A DNA stretch of 64,000 bases from Streptomyces aureus (GTDB lineage Bacteria > Actinomycetota > Actinomycetes > Streptomycetales > Streptomycetaceae), in contig NZ_KL647039.1 in assembly GCF_000725495.1 (NCBI RefSeq), positions 86,287 through 150,286 on the forward strand. Reading direction: 5' to 3'. Below the pieces are notes generated by a model. The model was not told the DNA's origin and made no database searches. It was given only the letters and a program-made list of their open reading frames with translations. Made by a program: the position numbers and the translations under genes. This document shows positions 27,871 through 36,024 of this stretch, in pieces. Position 1 is the first letter of the stretch; every line of letters begins with the position of its first letter.

Positions 27871-29046
27871 TTGGCGTCACACCGCAAGGCGCGTCCCTCG
27901 GGCACGCGCGTCGCAGGCATACGGACCCCGGCCCTCGCCACGGCCGCCCTCACATCCGTCGCCCTGCTCTCCCAGACGGCCAACGCGGCCCCGTCGGCCG
28001 AACCGAGGCCCAGCATCGAAGAGGTCTCGAAGAAGGTCGACGACCTCTATCACCAGGCCGAGACGGCCACGGACAAGTACAACGCGACCCGGGAGAAGGC
28101 CGCCCAGCAGCGCAAGCGCGTCGACACCCTGCTCGACGACGTCGCCCGGCGCACCGACAAGCTCAACACCGCGCGCGAGGAGCTGGGTTCGTTCGCGGCG
28201 GCGCAGTACCGCACCGGGGCCGCCGCGCCCGACACCGCGACCCTGCTGCTCGCGGACAACCCGCAGGACTACTTCGACCAGACCCAGCTGATGAGCCGGC
28301 TGACGACCCGCCAGAAGGCGGCCGTCGACGACTACATCACCGAGCAGGCCGCGACCACCAAGAAGCGGACGGAGGCCACCGAGAGCCTGGAGACGCTGAC
28401 CGCCTCGCAGAAGGCGCTCAAGACGTCCAAGGCCGCCGTGCAGCAGAAGCTCACCGAGGCCCGCGACCTGCTCTCGAAGCTGAACGCCGAGGACAAGGCG
28501 CGGCTGGCGGCGATCGAGAAGAAGAAGCAGGAGCAGGCCGCGGCCAAGGCCGCCGAGCTGGCGCGGCAGCAGGCCGCGGCGGAGAAGGCCGCCCAGCAGC
28601 AGTCCTCGTCGGGCACCGCGTCCGGCTCGTCCGGGTCCTCCTCCGGGTCCACGTCCGAGTCCACTTCGGGGTCGACGTCCACGGACTCCTCGAAGGCGGC
28701 CCAGGCGCTCGCGTTCGCCCGCGCGCAGATCGGCAAGCCGTACGTCTGGGGCGCCACCGGCCCGGACTCCTACGACTGCTCGGGCCTGACCCAGGCCGCC
28801 TGGAAGGCCGCCGGTGTCAGTCTCCCCCGCGTCACCTACGACCAGGTGAACGCCGGCACGACCGTCTCCCTCGCCGACGCCCGCCCCGGCGACCTCGTCT
28901 TCTTCTACGACGACATCAGCCACGTCGGCCTCTACATCGGCGACGGCATGATGATCCACGCGCCGAAGCCGGGTGCGTACGTCCGCGAGGAGTCGATCTA
29001 CTACGACGGCACGTCGGCGATCCACAGCGTGGTGCGCCCGGGGTAG
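27871..29046 (+). CDS. secreted NlpC/P60 peptidoglycan hydrolase with coiled-coil N-terminus (riboswitch-controlled)
   Basis: 391 residues from a TTG with GGAAGGA 10 bases upstream. A twin-basic N-terminus (MASHRKARPSGTRV) and hydrophobic stretch end near residue 45 (QTANAAPSAEP), a Sec-type signal. Residues ~50-250 form a long coiled coil with the RipA-like YHQAETATDKYN pattern. A Ser/Thr-rich linker follows. The NlpC/P60 domain (about 270-391) has Cys303 (DCSGLTQ), His351 (SHVGLYIG) and His363 (MIHAPKPG). It should cleave D-Glu-m-Dap bonds of the stem peptide, with the coiled coil as an inhibitory or partner-binding arm. Expression is under the c-di-AMP riboswitch. It is a paralogue of the gene at 31128. 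Confidence 0.93.
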   Translation: MASHRKARPSGTRVAGIRTPALATAALTSVALLSQTANAAPSAEPRPSIEEVSKKVDDLYHQAETATDKYNATREKAAQQRKRVDTLLDDVARRTDKLNTAREELGSFAAAQYRTGAAAPDTATLLLADNPQDYFDQTQLMSRLTTRQKAAVDDYITEQAATTKKRTEATESLETLTASQKALKTSKAAVQQKLTEARDLLSKLNAEDKARLAAIEKKKQEQAAAKAAELARQQAAAEKAAQQQSSSGTASGSSGSSSGSTSESTSGSTSTDSSKAAQALAFARAQIGKPYVWGATGPDSYDCSGLTQAAWKAAGVSLPRVTYDQVNAGTTVSLADARPGDLVFFYDDISHVGLYIGDGMMIHAPKPGAYVREESIYYDGTSAIHSVVRPG

Positions 29047-29073
29047 TGCGGAACACCGCGCACTCCCGCGGGC

Positions 29074-29106
29074 CACGTGCGCGGGGCCACCGGTCCCGCG
29101 CACGTG
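29074..29106 (+). terminator. terminator after the first NlpC/P60 gene
   Basis: A perfect 12-bp stem CACGTGCGCGGG/CCCGCGCACGTG around a 9-base loop, 28 bases after the stop. Confidence 0.85.
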
Positions 29107-29263
29107 CCCCGCGTTCCCATTCCCAGGCGCCCCTCATTCCCGTTCCCCGGCGCCCCGTTCCCCGTCTCTCGTACCCCGCGCGCCCCTCGTTCCCGTTCCC
29201 GCGCGGGTGCCCGCGTTTTCGGCCCGCCCGAGCGTGCCCCGCCCGCAACCGCTCCACAGGTCC
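29107..29263. repeat. low-complexity CCCGTTCCC-type repeat tract
   Basis: Degenerate pyrimidine-rich units (CATTCCCGTTCCC, CGTTCCCGTTCCC and similar) repeat across the intergenic region between the hydrolase and the next gene. No gene is seen. Confidence 0.6.
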
Positions 29264-29269
29264 CTAGCA
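29264..29269 (+). promoter_or_regulatory. -10 element of a probable leaderless transcript
   Basis: TAGCAT (29264-29269) ends 8 bases before the ATG at 29278, the spacing expected when transcription starts at the start codon. No ribosome site is present. No clear -35 was found. Confidence 0.5.
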
Positions 29270-29277
29270 TCGGGCGC

Positions 29278-30267
29278 ATGCCAGACACACCGGACATGCC
29301 GGACACCATTCCGCTCCGCGCCTGGTGGGCGGGGTGGGCGCCCGCCGTCGGGGCCGCCGTCATGGCCACCGGCATCCTCTCGATCGGGCTGCACCTGACC
29401 GACCACGAGGCCCTGTCCCGGATCGCGCTGGTCCTGGCGTCGCTGGCCTGGGTCGGGCTCGCCTCGGACTTCCTCGCCCGGCTGGTGGGCGACCGGAAGC
29501 AGTGGACGCGCCGGGCCGGCACTCCCGCCGGACTCGACGCCGTGGCGGCGACCACCGTGCTCGGCACCCGGTTCTCCGCCCTGGGCTGGAGGGGGCTCGC
29601 CGAGGTCCTGCTCGCGCTGTCGGCCGTGCTCTGGCCGGTCCTGCTGCCGGCCGTCCTGCGGCACTGGCGCCGCCGCATGGCCGGAGACGTGTTCCTCGTC
29701 TGCGTGGCCACGCAGGGGCTCTCGGTCCTCGGGTCGGCGATCGCCACCGAGGCGGGCTCGGACTGGCTCGCGCACGCCGCCATGACCCTGTACTGGGTGG
29801 GGATCGCGCTCTACGTGGTCTCGTTCGCGAACTTCGACCTGCGGGAGGTGCGGCGGGGGGCCGGGGACCACTGGGTGGCGGCCGGGGCGCTCGGCATCTC
29901 GGCACTGGCCGGGGCGGGACTCGTCGCGGCGCGCGACGTGGATCCGTACCTGTGGAACAACGACGACCAGGGCGTCCTGCGCGCCACGACCGGCGCGCTG
30001 CTGGTGCTCGCCCTCGTCTCCTACGTCCTGCTGGCCGTCGCGGAGCTGGTGTGGCCGCGCCCGCGCTACGACGTGCGGCGCTGGTCGTCCGTGTTTCCGA
30101 TGGGGATGACGGCGGTGGCGACGCTCGCGGTCGCGGACGCCCTCGACGTCTTCCGGCTCAGGGGGCCGGGACAGGTGCTCCTGTGGATCGCGGTGGCGGC
30201 GTGGCTCGCGGCGGTCGTGGGCACCGTGCTCGCCTTCAGGTCCGCCGTACGGCGCCCGGCCCGCTGA
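29278..30267 (+). CDS. TDT/SLAC1-type (tellurite resistance/C4-dicarboxylate transporter) membrane protein
   Basis: 329 residues with about ten hydrophobic helices. The N-terminal segment (WAPAVGAAVMATGILSIGL) resembles the first helix of TehA/Mae1/SLAC1 proteins, with the family's 'V-M-x-T-G-I' feature. Helix pairs continue to the end (VLLWIAVAAWLAAVVGTVLA). Family members are anion channels or dicarboxylate/sulfite carriers, and the substrate cannot be read from sequence. The ATG is probably the first base of the mRNA. It is monocistronic and convergent with the small membrane gene at 30348. Confidence 0.65.
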   Translation: MPDTPDMPDTIPLRAWWAGWAPAVGAAVMATGILSIGLHLTDHEALSRIALVLASLAWVGLASDFLARLVGDRKQWTRRAGTPAGLDAVAATTVLGTRFSALGWRGLAEVLLALSAVLWPVLLPAVLRHWRRRMAGDVFLVCVATQGLSVLGSAIATEAGSDWLAHAAMTLYWVGIALYVVSFANFDLREVRRGAGDHWVAAGALGISALAGAGLVAARDVDPYLWNNDDQGVLRATTGALLVLALVSYVLLAVAELVWPRPRYDVRRWSSVFPMGMTAVATLAVADALDVFRLRGPGQVLLWIAVAAWLAAVVGTVLAFRSAVRRPAR

Positions 30268-30347
30268 CCGGCCTCTCGGACCCCCGGATCTCCGGACCCT
30301 CGGATACTCAGCCCCTTGGGCCCTCAGGCCCGTGAGCCCTCAGGCAC

Positions 30348-30701
30348 TCAGGTCCACAGGACGGCGATGAAGATGTTCGCGACGGTCAGCAGGCCGACCA
30401 GACCGAAGAGGCGCTTGTCGACCGTCTCGTCGTCACGCTTCACATAGACGAGTCCGAGGATCACGATCAGCAGCGCCAGCTTCACACCGATCTTGACCGT
30501 GTTCACGGTGTTGCCGTCGGCCTGGTTGAGCCCGACCAGGGCGACGCCCGTCACCAGCATGGTCGCGGCGCCGTGCAGCATCGCGGGGACGAAGCGGGCG
30601 GCGCCCTGGCCCATCGCCTTCATCTGGGTGAGGAAGCCGCCGAGGAGCGCGGCGATGCCGATGATGTGCAGGCCGACGAGGAGATGGATGAGTACGCCCA
30701 T
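30348..30701 (-). CDS. small four-helix membrane protein
   Basis: 117 residues. The start ATG at 30701 (MGVLIHLLVGLHIIG) is chosen over the ATG seven codons earlier because the helix begins at once. Four hydrophobic segments at about 4-22, 34-58, 66-85 and 95-115 leave short loops; His residues in helices 1 and 2 (IHLLVGLHIIG, MLHGAATM) are notable. Similar short integral membrane proteins are common in actinobacteria, and the function is unknown. It is alone, convergent with the TDT gene. Confidence 0.75.
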   Translation of the reverse strand: MGVLIHLLVGLHIIGIAALLGGFLTQMKAMGQGAARFVPAMLHGAATMLVTGVALVGLNQADGNTVNTVKIGVKLALLIVILGLVYVKRDDETVDKRLFGLVGLLTVANIFIAVLWT

Positions 30702-30929
30702 GGGGCCGGAGCCTAACCGCACCCCCTGAGGCTCCTCCCGCCCGGGTCACCCCTCCGTCACTCTCTCTCCACGCGGCCCTCGCGTGTCACGCATAGCACC
30801 GGTATCGCGCGTGACGTCCGGGATTCTCCGCATCGGTCATCACTCCCCGTGAAGTCGCCGCGACCCGGTCGGCAACTCCACCACATACGGTCACTCGACG
30901 ATCCAATCCAGATAGTTCCGTACATAGCG
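30702..30929. other. intergenic region upstream of the second NlpC/P60 gene
   Basis: Part of a 426-base gap with no supported gene. It is comparatively A/T-rich at 30780-30930 and probably carries the promoter of the leftward gene at 30701 and regulator sites for the rightward hydrolase. No ydaO-type aptamer blocks are found anywhere in the gap. Confidence 0.5.
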
Positions 30930-30959
30930 TTACCAACCGCGCATGCGCAGGTTTAGCGT
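30930..30959 (+). promoter_or_regulatory. promoter of the second NlpC/P60 gene
   Basis: TTACCA (30930-30935), 18-base spacer, TAGCGT (30954-30959). The same -10 and spacing as the paralogue's promoter. It predicts a ~160-base leader. Confidence 0.5.
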
Positions 30960-31030
30960 CCTCCACCAGGTGGCCGGCTCCCCACCACCGTCCGGGCCAG
31001 GGACGGCAGTCGGACACCACCGCCGAGAAG

Positions 31031-31072
31031 GTCCGGCGGCGGCCGCTCCCCCTTTGTGAGCCGCCGCCGGAC
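31031..31072 (+). promoter_or_regulatory. stable hairpin in the hydrolase leader
   Basis: A perfect 13-bp stem (31031-31043 with 31060-31072) around a 16-base loop lies in the leader of the gene at 31128. A second small hairpin (GACCGC 31085-31090 with GCGGTC 31100-31105) follows before the ribosome site. It could be a terminator/attenuator or an mRNA-stabilising structure. Confidence 0.5.
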
Positions 31073-31127
31073 GTGTCACCGCTTGACCGCACCGCAAGGG
31101 CGGTCGCACGGAAGGATGTGGGCCCTC

Positions 31128-32222
31128 GTGGCAGCGCACCGCAAGGCCAGACAGCGCTCGATCGGCGGAAACACAGCACGCACAGCGGTCACCATCGCCC
31201 TCGCGGGCGCGGCGACGGCCACCGGCTTCGACGGGGTCGGGCACGCCGACCCCCAGCTGTCCCCGGCGCAGGTGAAGGCCCGGGTCGACAAGCTGTACGA
31301 GGAGGCGGAGGCCGCCACCCAGAAGTACGACGGCGCCAAGGAGAAGGCCGGCCAGGCGGAGGCCCGCCTGGGCAAGCTCCGCGACGAGGCCGCCCGTCGC
31401 GAGGACCGGCTCAACACGGCCCGGGACGCCCTAGGTTCGATGGCCGCGGCGCAGTACCGCAGCGGCGGCCTCGACCCCGTGGTGCAGCTCGCGCTCTCCG
31501 ACCACCCCGACCGGTATCTGGACGGGGCCGCGTTCGCCGAGCGGGTCGGCACCCGGCAGTCGGCCGAGATCGCCGGGGTGCGGCAGCAACTGCGTGAGCT
31601 GGACCAGCTCCGGAGCACGGCGGACGGCGAACTGACCACGCTCAGGTCGCGCCAGGCCGAGCTGAAGAAGCAGAAGAAGACCATCAACGAAAAGCTGGGC
31701 GCGGCACGGCAGTTGCTGGACCGGCTCACTCCGGCGCAGCGCACGCAGTACGCGCAGCGGGGCGGCGCGGGCGACACGCAGCACGTCTCGCGCGACACGG
31801 CCCGCGACCCCGCACCGGTCGCGTCGTCCGGGTCCTCCGGCGCTTCCGGGGGCACGGGCGTCGCGGCCCCCAACTCCCGTGCGGCGGCGGCCGTCGCCTA
31901 CGCGTACTCCAAGCTCGGCAGCCCCTATGTGTGGGGGGCCACCGGTCCCAACGCCTTCGACTGCTCCGGGCTCGCCCAGGCCGCCTACCGTTCCGCGGGC
32001 GTCTCCCTGCCCCGTACGACCTACTCGCAGATCAACGCGGGCCGGCGGGTCACCCAGTCCGAACTCCAGCCGGGCGACCTGGTGTTCTTCTACGCGGGCA
32101 TCACCCATGTGGGCATCTACATCGGCAACGGCCAGATGATCCACGCCCCGAACCCCTCGGCGCCCGTGCGGGTGGCCCCGATCAGCGAGATGCCCTTCGC
32201 GGGGGCCACCCGGGTCGCGTGA
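31128..32222 (+). CDS. secreted NlpC/P60 peptidoglycan hydrolase, paralogue without riboswitch
   Basis: 364 residues from GTG 31128. The N-terminus MAAHRKARQRS and the GGAAGGA site at the same distance copy the layout of the paralogue at 27871. Signal peptide ends near residue 40 (GVGHADPQ). Coiled coil ~42-220 (KLYEEAEAATQKYD), then a Ser/Gly linker and a C-terminal NlpC/P60 domain with Cys279 (DCSGLAQ), His327 (THVGIYIG) and His339 (MIHAPNPS). It should cleave stem peptides of peptidoglycan. The 3' end converges on a response regulator gene 26 bases away. No c-di-AMP aptamer is present upstream. Confidence 0.92.
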   Translation: MAAHRKARQRSIGGNTARTAVTIALAGAATATGFDGVGHADPQLSPAQVKARVDKLYEEAEAATQKYDGAKEKAGQAEARLGKLRDEAARREDRLNTARDALGSMAAAQYRSGGLDPVVQLALSDHPDRYLDGAAFAERVGTRQSAEIAGVRQQLRELDQLRSTADGELTTLRSRQAELKKQKKTINEKLGAARQLLDRLTPAQRTQYAQRGGAGDTQHVSRDTARDPAPVASSGSSGASGGTGVAAPNSRAAAAVAYAYSKLGSPYVWGATGPNAFDCSGLAQAAYRSAGVSLPRTTYSQINAGRRVTQSELQPGDLVFFYAGITHVGIYIGNGQMIHAPNPSAPVRVAPISEMPFAGATRVA

Positions 32223-32248
32223 TCACCGGGACCGCCCAGCACCCCGGG

Positions 32249-32983
32249 TCACACCAGCCGGCGCGCCGTCGCCCAGCGGGTCAGCTCGTGGCGGTTGGAG
32301 AGCTGGAGCTTGCGCAGGACGGCCGAGACGTGCGACTCGACCGTCTTGACGGAGATGAACAGCTGCTTGGCGATCTCCTTGTACGCGTACCCCCGGGCGA
32401 TGAGGCGCAGGACCTCGCGCTCGCGCTGGGTGAGGCGGTCCATGTCCTCGTCGACCGGCGGGGCGTCGGTGGAGGCGAAGGCGTCGAGGACGAACCCGGC
32501 GAGGCGCGGGGAGAACACCGCGTCCCCGTCCTGGACCCGGAAGACCGAGTCCACGAGATCCGTGCCGGTGATCGTCTTGGTCACATATCCCCGGGCGCCG
32601 CCGCGGATCACGCCGATCACGTCCTCCGCGGCGTCCGACACGGACAGCGCGAGGAAACGGACCGGCCGCTCGGCGTCGGCCATCAACGGGGCGCAGCGGC
32701 GCAGCACTTCGACCCCGCCGCCGCCGGGAAGGTGGACGTCCAGGAGGACGACCTCGGGGCGGGTGGCGGTGATGACCGTGACCGCCTGGTCGACGTCCGC
32801 GGCCTCGCCGACCACCTCGACGCCGGTCCGCCCGGTCTCCCCGATCTCGGCCTGGACGCCCGTACGGAACATGCGGTGGTCGTCGACGAGCACGACGCGC
32901 ACCCGGCGCCCGCCCTCGGCGCCGGCCGCGGGGGTCTCCCCGGCCGAACCGCCGGACTCCACAGGCTCGTTCGTGTCGCTCAT
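32249..32983 (-). CDS. NarL/LuxR-family response regulator
   Basis: 244 residues. A ~27-residue flexible leader precedes a receiver domain with Asp34/Asp35 (VDDHR), the phospho-acceptor Asp82 (LLDVHLPGG), a Thr/Ser switch (ALSVSD) and Lys in YVTKTI. A LuxR-type helix-turn-helix is at about 180-240 (LTQREREVLRLIARG, EIAKQLFISVKTVESHV). Its ATG overlaps the stop of the histidine kinase gene by four bases (ATGA), so the two form a coupled two-component pair. Target promoters are unknown; the divergent PspC gene at 34446 is the obvious candidate. Confidence 0.95.
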   Translation of the reverse strand: MSDTNEPVESGGSAGETPAAGAEGGRRVRVVLVDDHRMFRTGVQAEIGETGRTGVEVVGEAADVDQAVTVITATRPEVVLLDVHLPGGGGVEVLRRCAPLMADAERPVRFLALSVSDAAEDVIGVIRGGARGYVTKTITGTDLVDSVFRVQDGDAVFSPRLAGFVLDAFASTDAPPVDEDMDRLTQREREVLRLIARGYAYKEIAKQLFISVKTVESHVSAVLRKLQLSNRHELTRWATARRLV

Positions 32984-34269
32984 GACGTTTTCTCCGCCCT
33001 CTCCATCTCCAGCTCGACCTCGGTGCCGCCGTCCGGTACCGCGCGCAGCCGCGCCGTACCGCCGTTGCGCTCCATGCGGCCGATGATCGATTCTCTGACG
33101 CCCATGCGGTCGGCGGGTATCGCGTCGAGGTCGAAGCCGGGGCCGCGGTCGCGGACGGACACGAAGACCGTCCTGCCCTCGACTTCGGCGTAGACCTGTA
33201 CGGCGCCGCCCTCGCCACCGTACTTGGCCGCGTTCACCATCGCTTCCCTCGCGGCCTGCATCTGCGCGGTCAGCCGGTCGTCGAGCGGGCAGTCGCCCAC
33301 GACGACGACCTCGATGGGGACGCCGTGCTTGTCCTCGACCTCGGCGGCGTGACCGCGGACCGCCTCGGCGACGGTGTCCGGCTCCTCGTCCTCCTCCTTG
33401 CCGCTGCCGTCCGGTTTGTAGAGCCAGGCCCGCAGGTCGCGCTCCTGGGCGCGGGCCAGGCGCCGCACCTCGTTCGCGTTCTCCGCGTTGCGCTGGATCA
33501 GAGTCAGGGTGTGCAGCACCGAGTCGTGGACGTGGGCGGCGACTTCGGCCCTCTCCTGCGCGCGGATGCGCATCAGGCGCTCCTCGGACAGGTCCTGGGT
33601 CATGCGGATCAGATAGGGGCCGGCGAGCAGCGCGATGCCGACGAGGACCGCGAGGGCCGCCTGCAGCACCGAGCCGAGATGGGCCGCGGAACCCTGGAGG
33701 ACGAAGATCCCGGAGACGCCGGCGGTGACGAGCAGGACGCCCGCCGCGGACCGCAGGAGCGTGAGCGTGCGGCGCCGGCGTCCGACCTCGGCCCAGCGGG
33801 CCCGCCGCGCGTTGTCCGCCTGGCGCCAGACCAGGGCGACGCCCGCGCCGACGAGGACCGTCGGCCACAGGTACGCCTTCGTGCCGCCGCCGAGGTTCAC
33901 GTTGCCGACGAAGACCATGGCCACGACGACCATGAGGAGGAGGGCGACGATCTGGCCCTTGTCCGGCTTGCGGGCCACGAGCCGGCGCCGGCCGTCGGGC
34001 GAGGTCTCGGTGGTGAACGCCGGGGTGCGGCCGGAGCCGACGCCGCCGACGCCGAGCGGTACGAAGAACCAGAACGCGGCGTACAGCAGAGCGCCCAGAC
34101 CGTCCGCCATGAACAGGCCGGCGAACACCAGCCGCACCCAGACCACGGGCAGGCCGAGGTGCCCGGCGAGCCCGCGCGCCACACCACCGAGCCAGCGTCC
34201 GTCGCTGCTGCGGTAGAGCTTGCGCGGGGGCCTCGGGTCGTCAGTGGGCAGGACTGCGGCTTCCGGCAT
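32980..34269 (-). CDS. PspC-domain histidine kinase (HisKA_3/DesK type)
   Basis: 429 residues. An N-terminal PspC domain (about 20-68, RSSDGRWLGGVARGLAGHLG with one hydrophobic segment) is followed by four more membrane segments to about residue 225. A dimerisation/phospho-acceptor helix (RAEVAAHVHDSVLHTL, His248) and a HATPase_c domain follow, with N box (REAMVNAAKYGG), G1 (VRDRGPGFD) and MGVRESI. Such kinases sense cell-envelope stress and signal to a LuxR-type regulator. The start is uncertain: ATG 34269 (MPEAAVLPTDD) is preferred to ATG 34305. First gene of the kinase-regulator operon. Confidence 0.9.
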   Translation of the reverse strand: MPEAAVLPTDDPRPPRKLYRSSDGRWLGGVARGLAGHLGLPVVWVRLVFAGLFMADGLGALLYAAFWFFVPLGVGGVGSGRTPAFTTETSPDGRRRLVARKPDKGQIVALLLMVVVAMVFVGNVNLGGGTKAYLWPTVLVGAGVALVWRQADNARRARWAEVGRRRRTLTLLRSAAGVLLVTAGVSGIFVLQGSAAHLGSVLQAALAVLVGIALLAGPYLIRMTQDLSEERLMRIRAQERAEVAAHVHDSVLHTLTLIQRNAENANEVRRLARAQERDLRAWLYKPDGSGKEEDEEPDTVAEAVRGHAAEVEDKHGVPIEVVVVGDCPLDDRLTAQMQAAREAMVNAAKYGGEGGAVQVYAEVEGRTVFVSVRDRGPGFDLDAIPADRMGVRESIIGRMERNGGTARLRAVPDGGTEVELEMERAEKTS

Positions 34270-34445
34270 GCCACCGATGTTCACACGCCCGGCGTACCGG
34301 AGCATCAGGGTCGCCCCCGGATACTCCCCTGATCTTCACGAATCGGCGTTCGAACGGTCCCCGCCCCCGACTCCGGGCGGATATCAGGGTTCGGCCAGGG
34401 TCATCCCGACTGCCGCCGCGCCGCCCCGCCCGTCACCATGGACGC

Positions 34446-35828
34446 ATGACAGATCAGCAGCACGCGGCGGCGGGCCCGGACCCGGACACCGCTCCGGGCG
34501 ACGAGCCGCGCGCTCCCGGGGAGCCGGCCACGGCGGGACGGGCGGACGCCGACGGCGTCGCCCCCGCCGGCGTGCCGCACAGGTTCCGGCGCGACCGCCG
34601 GCAGAAGGTGCTCGGCGGGGTGTGCGCGGGGCTCGGCCGGCAGTGCGACATGGACCCGGTGATCTTCCGGATCGTGCTCGCGGTGCTCGCCGCGACCGGT
34701 GGCATCGGCCTCATCTTCTACGGCTTCGCCTGGCTCTTCGTCCCGTACGACGACGAGGAGGAGAACGAGGTCCGCAAGCTGCTGACCGGCCGGGTCGACG
34801 GCCCCGCGCTGACGGCCGTGCTGTTCGCGCTGGTCGGCTGCGGAGTGTTCCTGTCCATGCTGAAGAACGGCAGCGTGCTGACGTTCGCCGTGGTCCTCTC
34901 GCTGCTCCTGGCGGGCGCGGGCTACTGGTCGCAGAACCGCGGCGCCGCGGACCCGGACCCGCTGGCCGCGCAGGCCGCCGCGGACGCGCCGCCCGAGGCG
35001 AAGGCCCCGCCCGTCCCGGACTCCTATCCCTCGTGGTGGCGGGACCCGATCGTCAAGGACGGTTCGCACGTCGGCGGCACCGGTTACATGTGGGGTCCCG
35101 TGGAGACCCGCGACCGGGACGTCGCCGCCGCCCTGAACATCGCCCGCGGCACCTCCCGCCCCGACCCGCGCACGGAACGCTCGCGCGGACCGCGCGGCCC
35201 CCGCCCGATCGGCGGCCGGATCTTCCTGCTCGCGCTCCTCGCGGGCGGCCTGACCACCGGTGCGAACTGGCACGGCCACGCGCTCGGCACCAGCCTCCAG
35301 GCCGGACTGGCCGCCGCGCTCATCGTGTTCGGCCTGGGGATCGCCGTGAGCTCGTTCCGCGGCCGCACGGGCGCGGGCACCGTCTTCCTCGCGGTGATCA
35401 CGGCCGGACTCCTCGCGGCCTCCGCGGCCCTGCCGAAGGACATCGGCACGCACTGGGTCCGGACGAACTGGACCCCGGCGACCGCGGCCGACGTCAGGCC
35501 GAGATACGACCTGGGCACGGGCGTGGGCACGCTCGACCTCAGCAGGATCGATCTCGCCAAGGGGCAGACCCTGAAGACGAGCGCCGAGGTGGGCGCCGGC
35601 CGGCTGAAGGTGATCGTCCCCAAGGACGTGACCGTGCGGCTGACCGCCGAGGTGGGCGTCGGGGACATCCAACTGCCGGGCGACGACAAGAAGGACGTGG
35701 ACGTGGCACCGGACAGGCACGAACAGGCGACCCTGCCGCCGGCGGCGGGCGTCGAGAAGGGCGGCACCGTGGATCTCGATCTTCAGGTCGGCGTCGGCCA
35801 GGCGGAGGTGGCCCGTGCCACGTCATGA
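34446..35828 (+). CDS. PspC domain / LiaF-like membrane protein
   Basis: 460 residues. A Pro/Ala-rich cytoplasmic start is followed by a PspC domain (about 47-100, RRQKVLGGVCAGLGRQC) with its membrane helix, two to five more hydrophobic segments (residues ~118-160 and ~258-320), and a C-terminal soluble domain rich in alternating strands (VGTLDLSRIDLAKGQT, EVGAGRLKVIVP, VRLTAEVGVGDIQLPG) like the LiaF/YvqF C-terminal beta-helix. PspC proteins stabilise stressed membranes and LiaF proteins restrain LiaS-type kinases. As it is divergent from a PspC-containing kinase, it is probably that kinase's partner or inhibitor. The start ATG 34446 lacks a good ribosome site. Confidence 0.85.
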   Translation: MTDQQHAAAGPDPDTAPGDEPRAPGEPATAGRADADGVAPAGVPHRFRRDRRQKVLGGVCAGLGRQCDMDPVIFRIVLAVLAATGGIGLIFYGFAWLFVPYDDEEENEVRKLLTGRVDGPALTAVLFALVGCGVFLSMLKNGSVLTFAVVLSLLLAGAGYWSQNRGAADPDPLAAQAAADAPPEAKAPPVPDSYPSWWRDPIVKDGSHVGGTGYMWGPVETRDRDVAAALNIARGTSRPDPRTERSRGPRGPRPIGGRIFLLALLAGGLTTGANWHGHALGTSLQAGLAAALIVFGLGIAVSSFRGRTGAGTVFLAVITAGLLAASAALPKDIGTHWVRTNWTPATAADVRPRYDLGTGVGTLDLSRIDLAKGQTLKTSAEVGAGRLKVIVPKDVTVRLTAEVGVGDIQLPGDDKKDVDVAPDRHEQATLPPAAGVEKGGTVDLDLQVGVGQAEVARATS

Positions 35829-36024
35829 GTTCCAGCCCGGAAAGCTGGTCGCGGGCCTGTTCCTGACCGCCGGGGGCATCGCCTACGCCGGTGACGCGGG
35901 CGGCTGGTGGGAGACCGAGTGGTTCGCCATCATCCCCGTGGTGTTCGTCGGCCTGTGCCTCGCCGGAGCGGCGGCGTCCGTGAACCACGCGGTCCGCAGA
36001 CGCCGGTCGAGCCGGAGCTCCTAG
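35815..36024 (+). CDS. small membrane protein coupled to the PspC gene
   Basis: 69 residues from GTG 35815, overlapping the end of the PspC/LiaF-like gene by 14 bases, so translation is coupled. Two hydrophobic segments (about 10-28 and 37-58) and a very basic C-terminus (RRRRSSRSS) suggest a two-helix membrane protein with both ends inside. A Trp-rich loop (GGWWETEW) lies between. Function unknown. By position it is an accessory to the envelope-stress system. Its stop shares the CTAG tetranucleotide with the stop of the convergent DoxX gene. Confidence 0.75.
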   Translation: MPRHEFQPGKLVAGLFLTAGGIAYAGDAGGWWETEWFAIIPVVFVGLCLAGAAASVNHAVRRRRSSRSS

